Positions 18,361 to 27,584 of a DNA stretch of 64,000 nt are shown here, in pieces. Source of the stretch: CAIKZJ01 sp041675325 (GTDB lineage: Bacteria; Bacteroidota; Ignavibacteria; Tepidaquicellales; Tepidaquicellaceae). Below the pieces are notes generated by a model. It was not told the origin of the DNA. It saw nothing but the letters and a program-made list of their open reading frames with translations, and did not search any database. A program made the position numbers and the translations under genes. Every line of letters begins with the position of its first letter. Position 1 is the first letter of the stretch. The stretch lies in the NCBI GenBank assembly GCA_041675325.1, contig JBAYUG010000004.1, forward strand, positions 1-64,000. The letters are read 5' to 3'.

Positions 18361-18393
18361 ATAAATCCGTCAGCGTAAATCTGTGTTCTATTT
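18361..18393 (+). repeat. Copy of the dispersed GTAAATCCG/TGTGTTCTATT repeat family
   Basis: ATAAATCCGTCAGCGTAAAT followed by CTGTGTTCTATTTT is a shortened member of the family seen at 11995 and 48853. It is in the argF upstream region, about 175 bases before the start codon. Confidence 0.5.
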
Positions 18394-18568
18394 TCAAATC
18401 TCTATCAGTGAAAATCATACTCTTTCAGTATTAATCAGTGTGCGCTCTTTGTTCACCTTAAACAACTACACCATCATTTCTCTTGCCACCTTCTCCCTTT
18501 AATACACCGTTTTATATTCTTATATTTGTATTCATATCAAACATTATTAAATAAATCAATTATACTCT

Positions 18569-19570
18569 ATGCCGTTTAACTTAAGAAACAGACACCTGCT
18601 CAAACTTGCAGACCTCTCTCAGAAAGAAATTAATTTCCTTCTCGACCTTTCAAGGGACCTCAAAAGAGCAAAGTACGCAAAGACAGAGCAGCAGCATTTA
18701 AAAGGAAAAAACATAGCCCTCATTTTTGAAAAGGCATCAACCCGCACCCGCTGTGCATTTGAAGTCGCCGCATTCGATCAAGGCGCACAGGTTACGTATC
18801 TCGGTCCCTCTGGCTCGCAGATTGGTCAAAAAGAATCAATGAAAGATACCGCCCGCGTTCTCGGAAGAATGTACGACGCAATCGAGTACCGTGGATACGG
18901 ACAAACTATCGTTGAAGAGCTCGCCGCTTATGCCGGAGTCCCTGTGTACAACGGGCTCACAGACGAGTGGCACCCAACCCAGGCTCTTGCCGATTTTCTT
19001 ACTATGCAGGAACATTCTGATAAGCCACTTAACAAAATCAGTTATTGTTACATTGGCGATACACGCTCAAACATGGGCAACACGCTCACAGTTGACGGCT
19101 GCATTATGGGAATGGACGTTAGAATCTGCGGACCAAAAAATCTCTGGCCTGATAAAGAAGTTCAGTATATGGCAAAAGAATTCGCAAAGAAATCCGGCGG
19201 TAAACTGATGATTACAGACGACCCCGCCAAAGCAGTAAAAGGCGTTGATTTCATTTACACAGATGTCTGGCTTTCTATGGGGGAGTCAGCGGAGAAATGG
19301 GCAGAAAGAATTAAACTTCTGAAACCTTATCAGGTTAATAAAAAGCTCATGGTAAAAACCGGAAACCCGAACGCAAAATTTCTCCATTGTCTCCCAGCAT
19401 TTCATAACAGGGAAACCACCGTCGGCGAAGATATATATCAGAAATACGGTCTCGATGGACTCGAAGTAACCGAAGATGTTTTTGAATCGGAAGCTTCAGT
19501 AGTCTTCGATGAAGCAGAAAACAGAATGCACACTATAAAAGCCGTTCTCGTCGCAACCTTGGCAGACTAA
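18569..19570 (+). CDS. argF: Ornithine carbamoyltransferase
   Basis: Converts ornithine and carbamoyl phosphate to citrulline in arginine synthesis, in the cytoplasm. The 333 residues match E. coli-type OTC along their whole length: carbamoyl-phosphate motif STRTR at 57-61, LGPSGSQIG, EWHPTQALAD, the ornithine loop DVWLSMGE, and the FLHCLPAFH cysteine motif. The conserved C terminus (ENRMHTIKAVLVATL) is present. The enzyme is not the N-acetyl- or N-succinyl-ornithine variant common in Bacteroidales, judged by the standard SMG loop. No other arginine gene adjoins it. A strong terminator follows. Confidence 0.95.
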   Translation: MPFNLRNRHLLKLADLSQKEINFLLDLSRDLKRAKYAKTEQQHLKGKNIALIFEKASTRTRCAFEVAAFDQGAQVTYLGPSGSQIGQKESMKDTARVLGRMYDAIEYRGYGQTIVEELAAYAGVPVYNGLTDEWHPTQALADFLTMQEHSDKPLNKISYCYIGDTRSNMGNTLTVDGCIMGMDVRICGPKNLWPDKEVQYMAKEFAKKSGGKLMITDDPAKAVKGVDFIYTDVWLSMGESAEKWAERIKLLKPYQVNKKLMVKTGNPNAKFLHCLPAFHNRETTVGEDIYQKYGLDGLEVTEDVFESEASVVFDEAENRMHTIKAVLVATLAD

Positions 19571-19593
19571 AAACCTAAATTAAAATTCATTAA

Positions 19594-19627
19594 ATAGAAA
19601 AGGCGGATTTATCTCCGCCTTTTCTAT
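19594..19627. terminator. Bidirectional terminator between argF and the peroxidase gene
   Basis: A 14-bp perfect stem, ATAGAAAAGGCGGA (19594-19607) and TCCGCCTTTTCTAT (19614-19627), lies between convergent genes. Confidence 0.85.
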
Positions 19628-19665
19628 TATATGTTTTATTTATAGCTCTAATTAACCAGTAAATC

Positions 19666-20253
19666 TTACAACAGTTTTTCTATCGCCGCTGTCATTTCTT
19701 CTGATTCGGGTTTCACCTTGCTCTTGTACCTTCCGACTACGTTTCCGCTTTTATCTATTAAGAACTTTTCAAAGTTCCATGAGATATCCCCAGCCGGCTC
19801 ATAGTTTATAAGCTTTGCATAAAGCGCTGACCTGTCTTCTCCGAGAACTTTTACCTTGTCAAACAGTGTAAATGTAACGTTGTAGTTTGTCTTGCAAAAA
19901 TCCTGTATCTCCTCGAGTGTACCCGGCTCCTGTCCGCCGAAGTCGTTGCAAGGAAATGCAAGTATTTCAAAACCTCTGTCCTTATATTTATTGTATATAT
20001 CCTGCAATCCTTCATACTGTTTTGTGTATCCGCATTTAGAAGCAACGTTTACTATTAGCACCACCTTGCCTTTATAGTCCGACAAAGATTTTTCCTGGCC
20101 GTCAATTGTTTTTACTTTCTGGTCTGAAATGTTTATTGGGTCAGTTGTTTTTGATGTCATTTTATTTGTGTTTTCTGTTTCCTGTTTCTTCGTGCAACCA
20201 GTTGTATAGATGCTGACTGCCATTATTAGTATCAAGAAGAGTGTTCTTTTCAT
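19666..20253 (-). CDS. Glutathione peroxidase-family lipoprotein
   Basis: Thioredoxin-fold peroxidase that reduces hydroperoxides, probably with thioredoxin since it uses Cys. Starting at the ATG at 20253 gives a lipoprotein signal ending in TTGC20. The peroxidatic cysteine is C74 (NVASKCGYT), the catalytic glutamine Q108 (FPCNDFGGQEPG), and the tryptophan lies in SWNFEKFL. An in-frame start at 20367 would add 38 residues with no signal and overlap the spacer shared with the divergent VOC gene, so the shorter start is preferred. Anchoring places it in the periplasm or at the membrane. Confidence 0.88.
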   Translation of the reverse strand: MKRTLFLILIMAVSIYTTGCTKKQETENTNKMTSKTTDPINISDQKVKTIDGQEKSLSDYKGKVVLIVNVASKCGYTKQYEGLQDIYNKYKDRGFEILAFPCNDFGGQEPGTLEEIQDFCKTNYNVTFTLFDKVKVLGEDRSALYAKLINYEPAGDISWNFEKFLIDKSGNVVGRYKSKVKPESEEMTAAIEKLL

Positions 20254-20405
20254 GCTTTTTGTTTTTAAGTTATATGTACATAAACATAGAATTGTACAGA
20301 AAGAATCCCTTAAACAATAATCCAAACAAAAGTATTTCTTGCCTGGAATTGTTGAGTATATTTTCATGTTTTATATTTAAAAAACAAACAAGAAGGAGTT
20401 ATATC

Positions 20406-20777
20406 ATGGCAGGAAAGAATCCTATAGGATGGTTCGAAATACACGTTAAAGATTTTGATAAGGCAAGAGATTTTTACGGTAAACTTTTTAACTGGGAGTT
20501 TAATCTATCCCAAAGCAGAAATTCTCAGTACTGGAATATCTTTACAGGAGAAGGCTCAATAGGCGGCGGATTCATGAAAAAGGAAAAACCCGAACACGGT
20601 GGTCAGGCTGTAGTGCTTTATGTTTCTGTAGAAGATATTGATAGTACACTTAAAAATGTAAACGAGCTTGGAGGAAAAACTCATACACCCAAAACACTGA
20701 TTAATGAAAAGGCTGGTTACTTTGCTTTGTTCTCAGATAACGATGGAAACTTAATTGGTCTCTGGTCACAAAATTAA
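20406..20777 (+). CDS. VOC/glyoxalase-family protein
   Basis: 123 aa, one vicinal-oxygen-chelate module pair: GWFEIHVKDFDKARDFYGKLFNW at the N terminus and the second half ending GNLIGLWSQN. Family members bind a metal or small hydrophobic ligands; the reaction here is unknown. The start at 20406 is set by a strong Shine-Dalgarno AAGGAG (20393-20398) eight bases upstream; longer in-frame starts run into the divergent lipoprotein gene. A hairpin terminator follows. Confidence 0.85.
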   Translation: MAGKNPIGWFEIHVKDFDKARDFYGKLFNWEFNLSQSRNSQYWNIFTGEGSIGGGFMKKEKPEHGGQAVVLYVSVEDIDSTLKNVNELGGKTHTPKTLINEKAGYFALFSDNDGNLIGLWSQN

Positions 20778-20794
20778 TTAATTAAAATTTTATG

Positions 20795-20825
20795 CTGCGT
20801 TGCTTTTTAAGCGGCGCAGTTTTCT
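20795..20825. terminator. Terminator between the VOC and lipoprotein genes
   Basis: CTGCGTTGC (20795-20803) pairs with GCGGCGCAG (20811-20819), using two G-U pairs, followed by TTTTCTT. It lies between convergent genes. Confidence 0.7.
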
Positions 20826-20834
20826 TATTGCAAA

Positions 20835-21446
20835 TCACTGCGGAGCAACCGTTAACTCCAGAAACTCTATCTTAGCCGGTTTTTCAACCTCCTGAATCTT
20901 TATAGGCGCGTTCATCTGTACTGTATTTGCCGTTACCGTTATTCCTTCAAAGCTTGCCTTAAGCACATATTTGCTATCATATACGGAAAACTTCGAGCCT
21001 GTATTGTTCTCATAAATGTCGCATGTAAACCCCGCAACGATTTCGTTCCCGGTTTTCATCATCTTTGATGCAATCTCCTCCGCATCCGAAAGCACCGCAA
21101 AGTTACTAAAGTAATTGTGGTCTTTTACAATTCTTGATTTCACGGGCTGTACTATTGTTTCAGTAGTAAAGTAAAAGTATATCCAGTCTTTATCAATAAA
21201 TCTCGTTTCAAGGTTTGTCTGCCCGTTAACCGTTTTCTCAAGTTCTAGTTTAACGTTGCCTCCCTTCCTTGTCATCGTAATTTTGCCGCCGCCCGTTCCG
21301 GTAACGTCATACCTGATTATGGCAGAAGAAGAATCTTTTGAATTATTGTTATCTATAATTTTCACAACCCTCTTCTGTTCCTCTTCACAGCCTTGTAATA
21401 ACAGAAAGGCAATAAACACAAATAAACCGAGTAATATCTGTTTCAA
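20835..21446 (-). CDS. Lipoprotein of unknown function
   Basis: 203 aa. The N terminus is a lipoprotein signal with lipobox LLQGC at residue 20. The remainder is beta-rich, with a Gly-rich segment (TGTGGGKITMTRKGGN), a hydrophobic WIYFYF stretch, and a C-terminal GFTCDIYEN region. Lipoproteins of this style often carry a curved beta-sheet of the DUF4412 or LolA type, but I cannot confirm this. It is monocistronic, between a terminator and the divergent subtilase. Confidence 0.65.
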   Translation of the reverse strand: MKQILLGLFVFIAFLLLQGCEEEQKRVVKIIDNNNSKDSSSAIIRYDVTGTGGGKITMTRKGGNVKLELEKTVNGQTNLETRFIDKDWIYFYFTTETIVQPVKSRIVKDHNYFSNFAVLSDAEEIASKMMKTGNEIVAGFTCDIYENNTGSKFSVYDSKYVLKASFEGITVTANTVQMNAPIKIQEVEKPAKIEFLELTVAPQ

Positions 21447-21613
21447 GTCTTAATTTTTATATCATAATAATTTAATTGCATAATTTATACAATCAAATTA
21501 GTTTTACATATATATTCAAACATTTGTCTTATTTATTCGTAAAATAAGATATTGGGAATAAAACATCTAAACCGTTTTATTTGTTATAAATTAGTATAAA
21601 TAAAAATAATAAT

Positions 21614-23395
21614 ATGAAGATTAAAACATTATTTGTAACATTGTTTCTGGTCGTTTTCTCTGCAGGGTATAGCCAGAACGATATCTGGTACACAACCGTT
21701 CTGCAGGAAAAGTTTTTGGATAAAGAGGGCAGACCCGTTACCGGCAAGGGGGTCGTTGTCGGCGATATAGATTCTGGTATTGACGTGTTTCACCCATTCT
21801 TCTTCTTTGCTGATGGGGGAGAGTTTAAATGGATAGATGTAGATAAAAACGGTACGTTCACACCCGGACTTGACGCTGTGGATTATAACAACGACGGGAT
21901 TGCGAGTATAGACGAGGTCTTGAGATATATAGAAATGAATAACAACACTTATAATGTTCTTAAAACCGACAAAGATAATTATAATCCCGACATGGATTTC
22001 CTTTATAACGACAAAAACGGCAACAAGAAAAGAGACCATGGAGAGAAAGATGGTTTTTCTGAGCAGGATCCCACTTACGGCGAACAGTTCTTTATTGCGA
22101 TTGACGCAAATCAAAACGGCGTTCTTGAAACAGGAGAAAATATAATTGCACTTAAAACTTCAAAGGTACGTTCAGTAAGGGAAAAAGACGGAACGATTAG
22201 AAGAAGGGGGATAGACATTATAAAGACAGAACCCGATTCAGTCCAGCACGGAACAAGTGTAGCAGGTATTGTGCTTGGCGGACATTATGGCGTGCAGAAA
22301 CTTCATGGCTTTGCTCCCGATGCCGAAATAGTAATGGCAAACATTAAATATGATTATACACCAAGGTTCGCAAGAAATTTTCCCGATATGATTAAGTTCT
22401 TAAGGGACGAAAAAGTTAATATACTTTTGTTTGAAGATGGTGAGTGGATGTTTGAATTTATGGACGGTTCAACAGAAGAAGAAATGCTGACAAATGAACT
22501 CGCAAGGTCAGGTATGACTATTATCGGCGGGGGCGGAAATCTTGCTTCAGGCAATATGCTTGTTCGCTCAAAACTAAAGAAGGCACAGCTCGAAACATTT
22601 AAGTTCTCCTCTCCCGCAACGGGTGAGGGAAAGAAGAACGATGGCTCTTTTGTTTCCTTTCTCTGGAAAGGAAAAGATAAAAATGCCGTCTTTACTGTAT
22701 TAACACCCGACAATAAACTTTCTACTGAAATAAAAGGTGGTTCCGGTATCCTTAAAGTTGGGAATTATAATATCAATTATGCAAGAGTTGTATCGCCAAA
22801 AGGAACCGTGATGATGAAGTTTGCGTTCTCTGAAAAAGATTCGGGCACTGTAAAAGGTGATTGGCAGATAAGAGTACATGCTAAGGATGAGATCGACCTG
22901 TTCGGTTTTATTGTTGACGTAACGCAGTCATGGGGAGGAACAACCCGCTGGTATTCGGATAAAATTTCGGATGAGGGTACAGTTACTTTTCCTTCTACCG
23001 CCGACAGCTGTATTGCAGTAGGTGCTTACACTGTAAACTATGCGTGGGGTGAAAATGATGCAATCGGTAAATTATGTTACTACAGCGGTATCGGTTATAA
23101 TATTTCTGGTAAGGTTGGAATAGATATTTGTGCGCCCGGACACTCAACCTTTACAAGCGGTCCTAACAATTCCTATGCATTATTCAGCGGCACAAGCTCA
23201 GCCGCACCGCATGTTGTTGGCACGGTGGCATTAATGCTTCAGATAAACCCCGCCTTGACTCACACCGATGTGAGAAACATTTTAAGGCACACCTCTAAAT
23301 CAGATGAGTTTACAGGAACCGTACCGAATACAAAATGGGGAGCGGGAAAACTAAATCCCGAAGGCGCTTTAAAATATGTTTCGGAAAGGCCTTAA
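21614..23395 (+). CDS. Secreted subtilisin-like (S8) serine protease
   Basis: 593 aa with a signal peptide ending near SAGYSQ. The S8 triad is visible: D53 (GDIDSGID), H212 (QHGTSVAGI) and S528 (SGTSSAAPH). Between D53 and H212 is an insert of about 130 residues with several Asp/Asn-rich loops (DVDKNG, DYNNDG, NDKNGN, DANQNG) that look like calcium sites. A beta-rich P-domain-like region lies around 330-450. Unlike other secreted proteins here it lacks a T9SS sorting domain, so it probably stays periplasmic or leaves another way. It is followed by a terminator. Confidence 0.87.
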   Translation: MKIKTLFVTLFLVVFSAGYSQNDIWYTTVLQEKFLDKEGRPVTGKGVVVGDIDSGIDVFHPFFFFADGGEFKWIDVDKNGTFTPGLDAVDYNNDGIASIDEVLRYIEMNNNTYNVLKTDKDNYNPDMDFLYNDKNGNKKRDHGEKDGFSEQDPTYGEQFFIAIDANQNGVLETGENIIALKTSKVRSVREKDGTIRRRGIDIIKTEPDSVQHGTSVAGIVLGGHYGVQKLHGFAPDAEIVMANIKYDYTPRFARNFPDMIKFLRDEKVNILLFEDGEWMFEFMDGSTEEEMLTNELARSGMTIIGGGGNLASGNMLVRSKLKKAQLETFKFSSPATGEGKKNDGSFVSFLWKGKDKNAVFTVLTPDNKLSTEIKGGSGILKVGNYNINYARVVSPKGTVMMKFAFSEKDSGTVKGDWQIRVHAKDEIDLFGFIVDVTQSWGGTTRWYSDKISDEGTVTFPSTADSCIAVGAYTVNYAWGENDAIGKLCYYSGIGYNISGKVGIDICAPGHSTFTSGPNNSYALFSGTSSAAPHVVGTVALMLQINPALTHTDVRNILRHTSKSDEFTGTVPNTKWGAGKLNPEGALKYVSERP

Positions 23396-23420
23396 TGAAT
23401 TATAAAGAATAGTTTTAAAT

Positions 23421-23452
23421 AAAAACGGCAGATATTTAACCTGCCGTTTTTT
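23421..23452. terminator. Bidirectional terminator between the subtilase and rpsT
   Basis: AAAAACGGCAG (23421-23431) and CTGCCGTTTTTT (23441-23452) form an 11-bp stem with T-runs in both directions. Confidence 0.88.
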
Positions 23453-23469
23453 ATAGTATGTAAGAAAAC

Positions 23470-23730
23470 TTATTTGCTAACTTTATTGATGTGTTTTGCT
23501 AATCTTGATTTTTCATTAGCAGCTTTGTTCTTGTGTATGATTCCCTTCGTTGCGGCTCTGTCAAGTGTTCTTACAGCTTTTTTAAATTCTGCTGTTGCAG
23601 TATCTTTCTCTGTTGTTCCAAGAACTTTTTTCACAGAACCTTTTATTGTTACCCTGTATTTCTTATTCTTCTCGGTCTTTTTTAATGTTTGTCTTGCTCT
23701 TTTCTGAGCTGATTTGTGTCTTAATGGCAT
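23470..23730 (-). CDS. rpsT: 30S ribosomal protein S20
   Basis: 86 aa, Lys/Arg-rich helical bundle protein of the small subunit that binds 16S rRNA. The N terminus (PLRHKSAQKRARQ) and the closing KGIIHKNKAANEKSRLAKHI are diagnostic for S20. It is 58 bases downstream of dnaA on the same strand and may share its transcript. Its 3' end abuts terminator 23421-23452. Confidence 0.95.
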   Translation of the reverse strand: MPLRHKSAQKRARQTLKKTEKNKKYRVTIKGSVKKVLGTTEKDTATAEFKKAVRTLDRAATKGIIHKNKAANEKSRLAKHINKVSK

Positions 23731-23788
23731 ATTTTATCTTATTTTAAAAGTGTAAAAATACATAATTTAGGTTATAAATTCAATTCGT

Positions 23789-25303
23789 TTATAGTTTTGT
23801 AAGGGCATTTTTGATGTCAGAAACGATATTTTGTGTGTTACTGCTCTTTTTTAAACCTTCTTTTATGCTGTTATATGAGTAAAGTACCGTCGCATGATCT
23901 TTTCCCCCAAAGTTCAGCCCTATGGATTCCAGCGTGTATGAAGTTAATTCTTTTGCAAGATACATCGCAACCTGTCTCGCAAAAGCAATTTCTTTTGTTC
24001 GTTTTCGGGATAGTATCTGGTTCTCTGAAAGTTTAAAATACTCTGCTGTTGCAAATATTATGTTCTCAATTGAAACGCTCTTTGCTTTTCTTACATTGCC
24101 TAAAAATTTTGAAACCACTTTCTCTGCCAGTTCAAGGTTAATTTCGCCCTTGTTAACAAAAAGACTTTCTGCAATTAAGTTTACAATACAGCCCTCAAGT
24201 GAACGAATGCTGTCCTTAATATTCGAAGCAATATAATGTATAACATCTTCCGGCACATCTTCAATGTGAGCTTCCTCAAGTTTCTTCTGAATAATTGCCA
24301 CCCTCATTTCCCAGCTTGGTAACTGTATATCTACCATGATACCCCACTGAAATCTCGACATCAGTCTTTCTGTAATACTCTTTAGCTGATTAATCGGTTT
24401 ATCACTCGAAAATATTATCTGCTTCTTATTGTTATACAGCGAGTTGAATATCTGATACATAAAATCCTGTGTTCCCGGTTTGCCCTCAAGATTTTGTATG
24501 TCATCAAGAATCAGAACGTCAAGAGATTTATAAAAACTGTCAAGCTTTCGGGGGCCGCCCTTCTCGCTAGTGAAATCAAACCTCTCCCTTGCAATGCTTG
24601 TTGTAAACTGGCTTGTAAATTCAGGAGTTGTAAGATAGTAAACCCTTTTCTCCGGGGACCTTTTCAGAATCTCATTTCCGATTGCCTGTATTAGATGCGT
24701 TTTCCCTACACCTACACCGCCGTAAATTAAACACGGATTGTATGTTCCCCCGGGATTGTTCGCAATTGCAAATGCTGCGGCTACAGCTAAGTCATTACTC
24801 TCACCTTTTACAAAGTTCACAAATGTATGTTTTGAGTATAGATTTGAAACAAACTGTTCCTTCTGTTCTTCCTGACTGTATGATTTTGTTGCTCCGTAAG
24901 GATACTGAAAGTCTGTAATATTTGAATTCTTCGGTGTCGGTTGTTCCTGTTTTTGTTCTACATTGTCAAAAAGACTTTCTTGTGAAACAATGTAAGCAAG
25001 CTTACCGTTTTCCCCCAGTAAACCGCTTTCGATTATTGCAGATATTTGCTTGTTATATCTCTTTTCAATTATCCCGTAAACATCCTTGCTCGGTACTTGA
25101 ATTGTTAATACGTTGTTTTCGAAACTGCTGGGTGAAAGAATTGAAAACCACGTGCTGATCTCCGACTGCTTTAAATTTTGAGACAATAACTCTATAAATT
25201 TTACCCAGATTTCTTTTGCGGCTTCTTTAACTTGCAGCTGTGCAGCTGTTTCTTTTTGTACGGGTTTACTTTCTTCAAACGAATTTAGTGTGGTATTACT
25301 CAT
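23789..25303 (-). CDS. dnaA: Chromosomal replication initiator DnaA
   Basis: 504 aa AAA+ initiator. Domain I is at about 30-100. The Walker A motif GGVGVGKT is at 195-202 and Walker B is VLILDDIQ near 263. The C-terminal domain IV has the DNA-binding signature GGKDHATVLYSY. Domain II (115-155) is a short Gln-rich linker. The usual dnaA-dnaN order is not present; rpsT follows instead. The AT-rich 508-base spacer upstream is a possible origin. Confidence 0.97.
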   Translation of the reverse strand: MSNTTLNSFEESKPVQKETAAQLQVKEAAKEIWVKFIELLSQNLKQSEISTWFSILSPSSFENNVLTIQVPSKDVYGIIEKRYNKQISAIIESGLLGENGKLAYIVSQESLFDNVEQKQEQPTPKNSNITDFQYPYGATKSYSQEEQKEQFVSNLYSKHTFVNFVKGESNDLAVAAAFAIANNPGGTYNPCLIYGGVGVGKTHLIQAIGNEILKRSPEKRVYYLTTPEFTSQFTTSIARERFDFTSEKGGPRKLDSFYKSLDVLILDDIQNLEGKPGTQDFMYQIFNSLYNNKKQIIFSSDKPINQLKSITERLMSRFQWGIMVDIQLPSWEMRVAIIQKKLEEAHIEDVPEDVIHYIASNIKDSIRSLEGCIVNLIAESLFVNKGEINLELAEKVVSKFLGNVRKAKSVSIENIIFATAEYFKLSENQILSRKRTKEIAFARQVAMYLAKELTSYTLESIGLNFGGKDHATVLYSYNSIKEGLKKSSNTQNIVSDIKNALTKL

Positions 25304-25811
25304 CTAATAAACTTATATATATTAACAAATCAATTTTATTTAATAATTTACTTTAAGTGCCGTCTTTTGAAAACCTTTAAATATTAAGGTATTTTAGTCT
25401 TAGTATTAACAAAATTAAACATCTGTAAGCTCTATATTTTTAATACTGTTAGCTGTCTGCTTATGCGTTGTTAACATTCCCTGTTAATAACTAAATTTTG
25501 ACGGACAAATAAAGATGAAATGTGAAGCTGTCAAAAAAAGTTATTAACAATGTACTAACAGAAAAAATATCATTGCTTTAGGTGTATAATATTAACGAAA
25601 GCATTTAAATAAGTCAAGTTTGAAATTAATAAATACGTGAAAATTTATTTATCAATTGTTTTATTCCTCATTGTCTTAATTTTCATAAAATAAATACGAG
25701 GATGCCGACACTTCATCGTGGATAAAAGCTGCTCGCAATTTATAAACAAATTAACCTTTAAGGTTATGCTTAAGTTCTTTATTTTTAAAAATTGGAAATA
25801 CTTTCTATTTA
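25304..25811. other. Gene-free AT-rich spacer upstream of dnaA, possible origin
   Basis: This 508-base spacer has no gene. It holds several near-matches to the DnaA box TTATNCACA: TGTTAATAA (25482-25490, complement), TTATTAACA (25541-25549), and CGTGGATAA (25717-25725, complement; 8 of 9 to TTATCCACA). Position next to dnaA and very high AT content suit an origin or dnaA autoregulation. The boxes are imperfect and few, so the call is tentative. Confidence 0.3.
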
Positions 25812-27584
25812 TTGAATAATCTGGATTACATAAAATTTGTTGTCTATAAGGTTGAGTCTGAGTTCATTGAACACTCAAACAGTCGTGAATATATAAAGGT
25901 TATTACCGTTCTGCATGCTTTAAAAGTATCAGACAATATCCTTAGAGATATCTATATCCTTTCCGGGATAAAAAAGTTGAGACAGCTTTCGTCCTACCTT
26001 ATTTTTATTATTAAAAAAGTCGAATCGGGCAGTATTAACATAGACAATTTTATTGAAAACTACTCTACTGATAAATCCTTCATCCGTTCTTATTTTCAGA
26101 CGTACTATGATCTCGAACAAATAACCGAGGAGAAATTCATATCCGAAGAGGTTGATACAAAGTTTATTTTTGATGATGATGAATCAGATAAGCAACCCCC
26201 TGTTTATTCTCTCGCTGAGTCGGACTTCAAGGTTGCTGACCTTGATAACGAGCTTGTTACAGAAGAGTTCAGGGAAAGCACTGTTATGGAAAATTATTCC
26301 GAACCTATAGATTCTTACATGAGCCTTGTAGAAGATAACAAAGAAAACTTGGCAACGGAAGATAGCAACGTGTTCTTTACCGATGTTTCGGACGATGTTT
26401 TTAATCTTCCGGGAGAGGAATCTGATTCAACACAAAAAATAGAACCAAACGAAACTGACGCAGCCGGAAAACAAGAACAAATAACGGTCGAATCTGTTGC
26501 ACCAGAAGAGACAAAACCCGGCGAATTTATTGATGATGAAATTATTAACAAAGAAGAAGAAGTCGATGAAAACGAAATACTTCAAAACTTAATTCCTACT
26601 GCACCGGTAATAGCACAGGAAAAAGAAGAGCCGGCTTCGGAGATTCCGGAATCTGACAGTGAAGTTGATGAAAAACTTCAGGCAATAGAAAAGGAAACTT
26701 CTGAAGCAATAATGAATTCTGATTTTGTTATCTACGAGAAGTTTCTGTTAGAGAAAAACAAAATACTGTTCGGTCTATTTGATGATTTAATTTTGCTAAA
26801 AGAATCCTCCGATCCTGATCTTGAAAGGCGTAGTAGAATTTTCGAAGAAATATTATCCACAGTTGAAGAGCTAAAAGATTATTCAGAAAGAATGTCCTTT
26901 GAAGTTATAACTGGGATTTATGCCGCATTAGTTTATTCTTTTGATATTAAGTTTAAGGACATTATCGTTTCATTGGATAACTTCTCTGTCTTCCGAAAAG
27001 CAATTGAAGGCATTGAAGATCTTATCGGCGGCAATGACCTTACCGGGTTTGACATAGTAGTTGCCAAGTTAAATTCCTTGCGAGATGATCTTGCGAAATT
27101 ACTAGCAGACCGGGAAAATTTCGAGAAGAAAAAGTACGACTTTGGCGAAGAAGAAAGCAATGTTATAAGGGAATTTAAAGACAGCAGCGAATATGATGCT
27201 TTTATAATCCTAAGAGATAAAATATCCGAGCTGGAAAACACGTTTCAGATTATTGCTGATATGAAGGATAAAACTTATCCGTTCGAATCAATAAGAAAGC
27301 TTTCCGTAACGTTTGCTCTTTTCAGGGAGATCGTTAATATAGCCCGTGTACTCGAAATGAATAAGGTTGCACACTTAGCTGAAGCAGGATACATATTCGT
27401 GAAGTTTGTTCAGAATTACCGCATTGACCCGTTTAAAGAAGAAGTGTCAGAAGTTTTTAAATATTTAATATATAGTTTTAAACTTTTATATCTTGATAAA
27501 CCGGTAAAAGATTTTGATAAATTTGTGTCTTTTTTAAACGAACCAGTTAAAATATTTTACCCTAAAAACAATAAGAATGAATAA
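25812..27584 (+). CDS. Large acidic protein of unknown function
   Basis: 590 aa, no family recognised. Residues 1-110 are helical. About 110-285 is strongly acidic and low in complexity (many Glu/Asp/Ser), probably disordered. Residues ~290-580 are again helical and resemble bundles such as histidine-phosphotransfer or adaptor modules, but no phosphorylatable histidine motif is seen. No signal or membrane segment, so it is cytoplasmic. The only plausible start is TTG at 25812; no ATG or GTG is in frame before residue ~158. The end overlaps the manC start by 8 bases, so the two are translationally coupled. Confidence 0.7.
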   Translation: MNNLDYIKFVVYKVESEFIEHSNSREYIKVITVLHALKVSDNILRDIYILSGIKKLRQLSSYLIFIIKKVESGSINIDNFIENYSTDKSFIRSYFQTYYDLEQITEEKFISEEVDTKFIFDDDESDKQPPVYSLAESDFKVADLDNELVTEEFRESTVMENYSEPIDSYMSLVEDNKENLATEDSNVFFTDVSDDVFNLPGEESDSTQKIEPNETDAAGKQEQITVESVAPEETKPGEFIDDEIINKEEEVDENEILQNLIPTAPVIAQEKEEPASEIPESDSEVDEKLQAIEKETSEAIMNSDFVIYEKFLLEKNKILFGLFDDLILLKESSDPDLERRSRIFEEILSTVEELKDYSERMSFEVITGIYAALVYSFDIKFKDIIVSLDNFSVFRKAIEGIEDLIGGNDLTGFDIVVAKLNSLRDDLAKLLADRENFEKKKYDFGEEESNVIREFKDSSEYDAFIILRDKISELENTFQIIADMKDKTYPFESIRKLSVTFALFREIVNIARVLEMNKVAHLAEAGYIFVKFVQNYRIDPFKEEVSEVFKYLIYSFKLLYLDKPVKDFDKFVSFLNEPVKIFYPKNNKNE

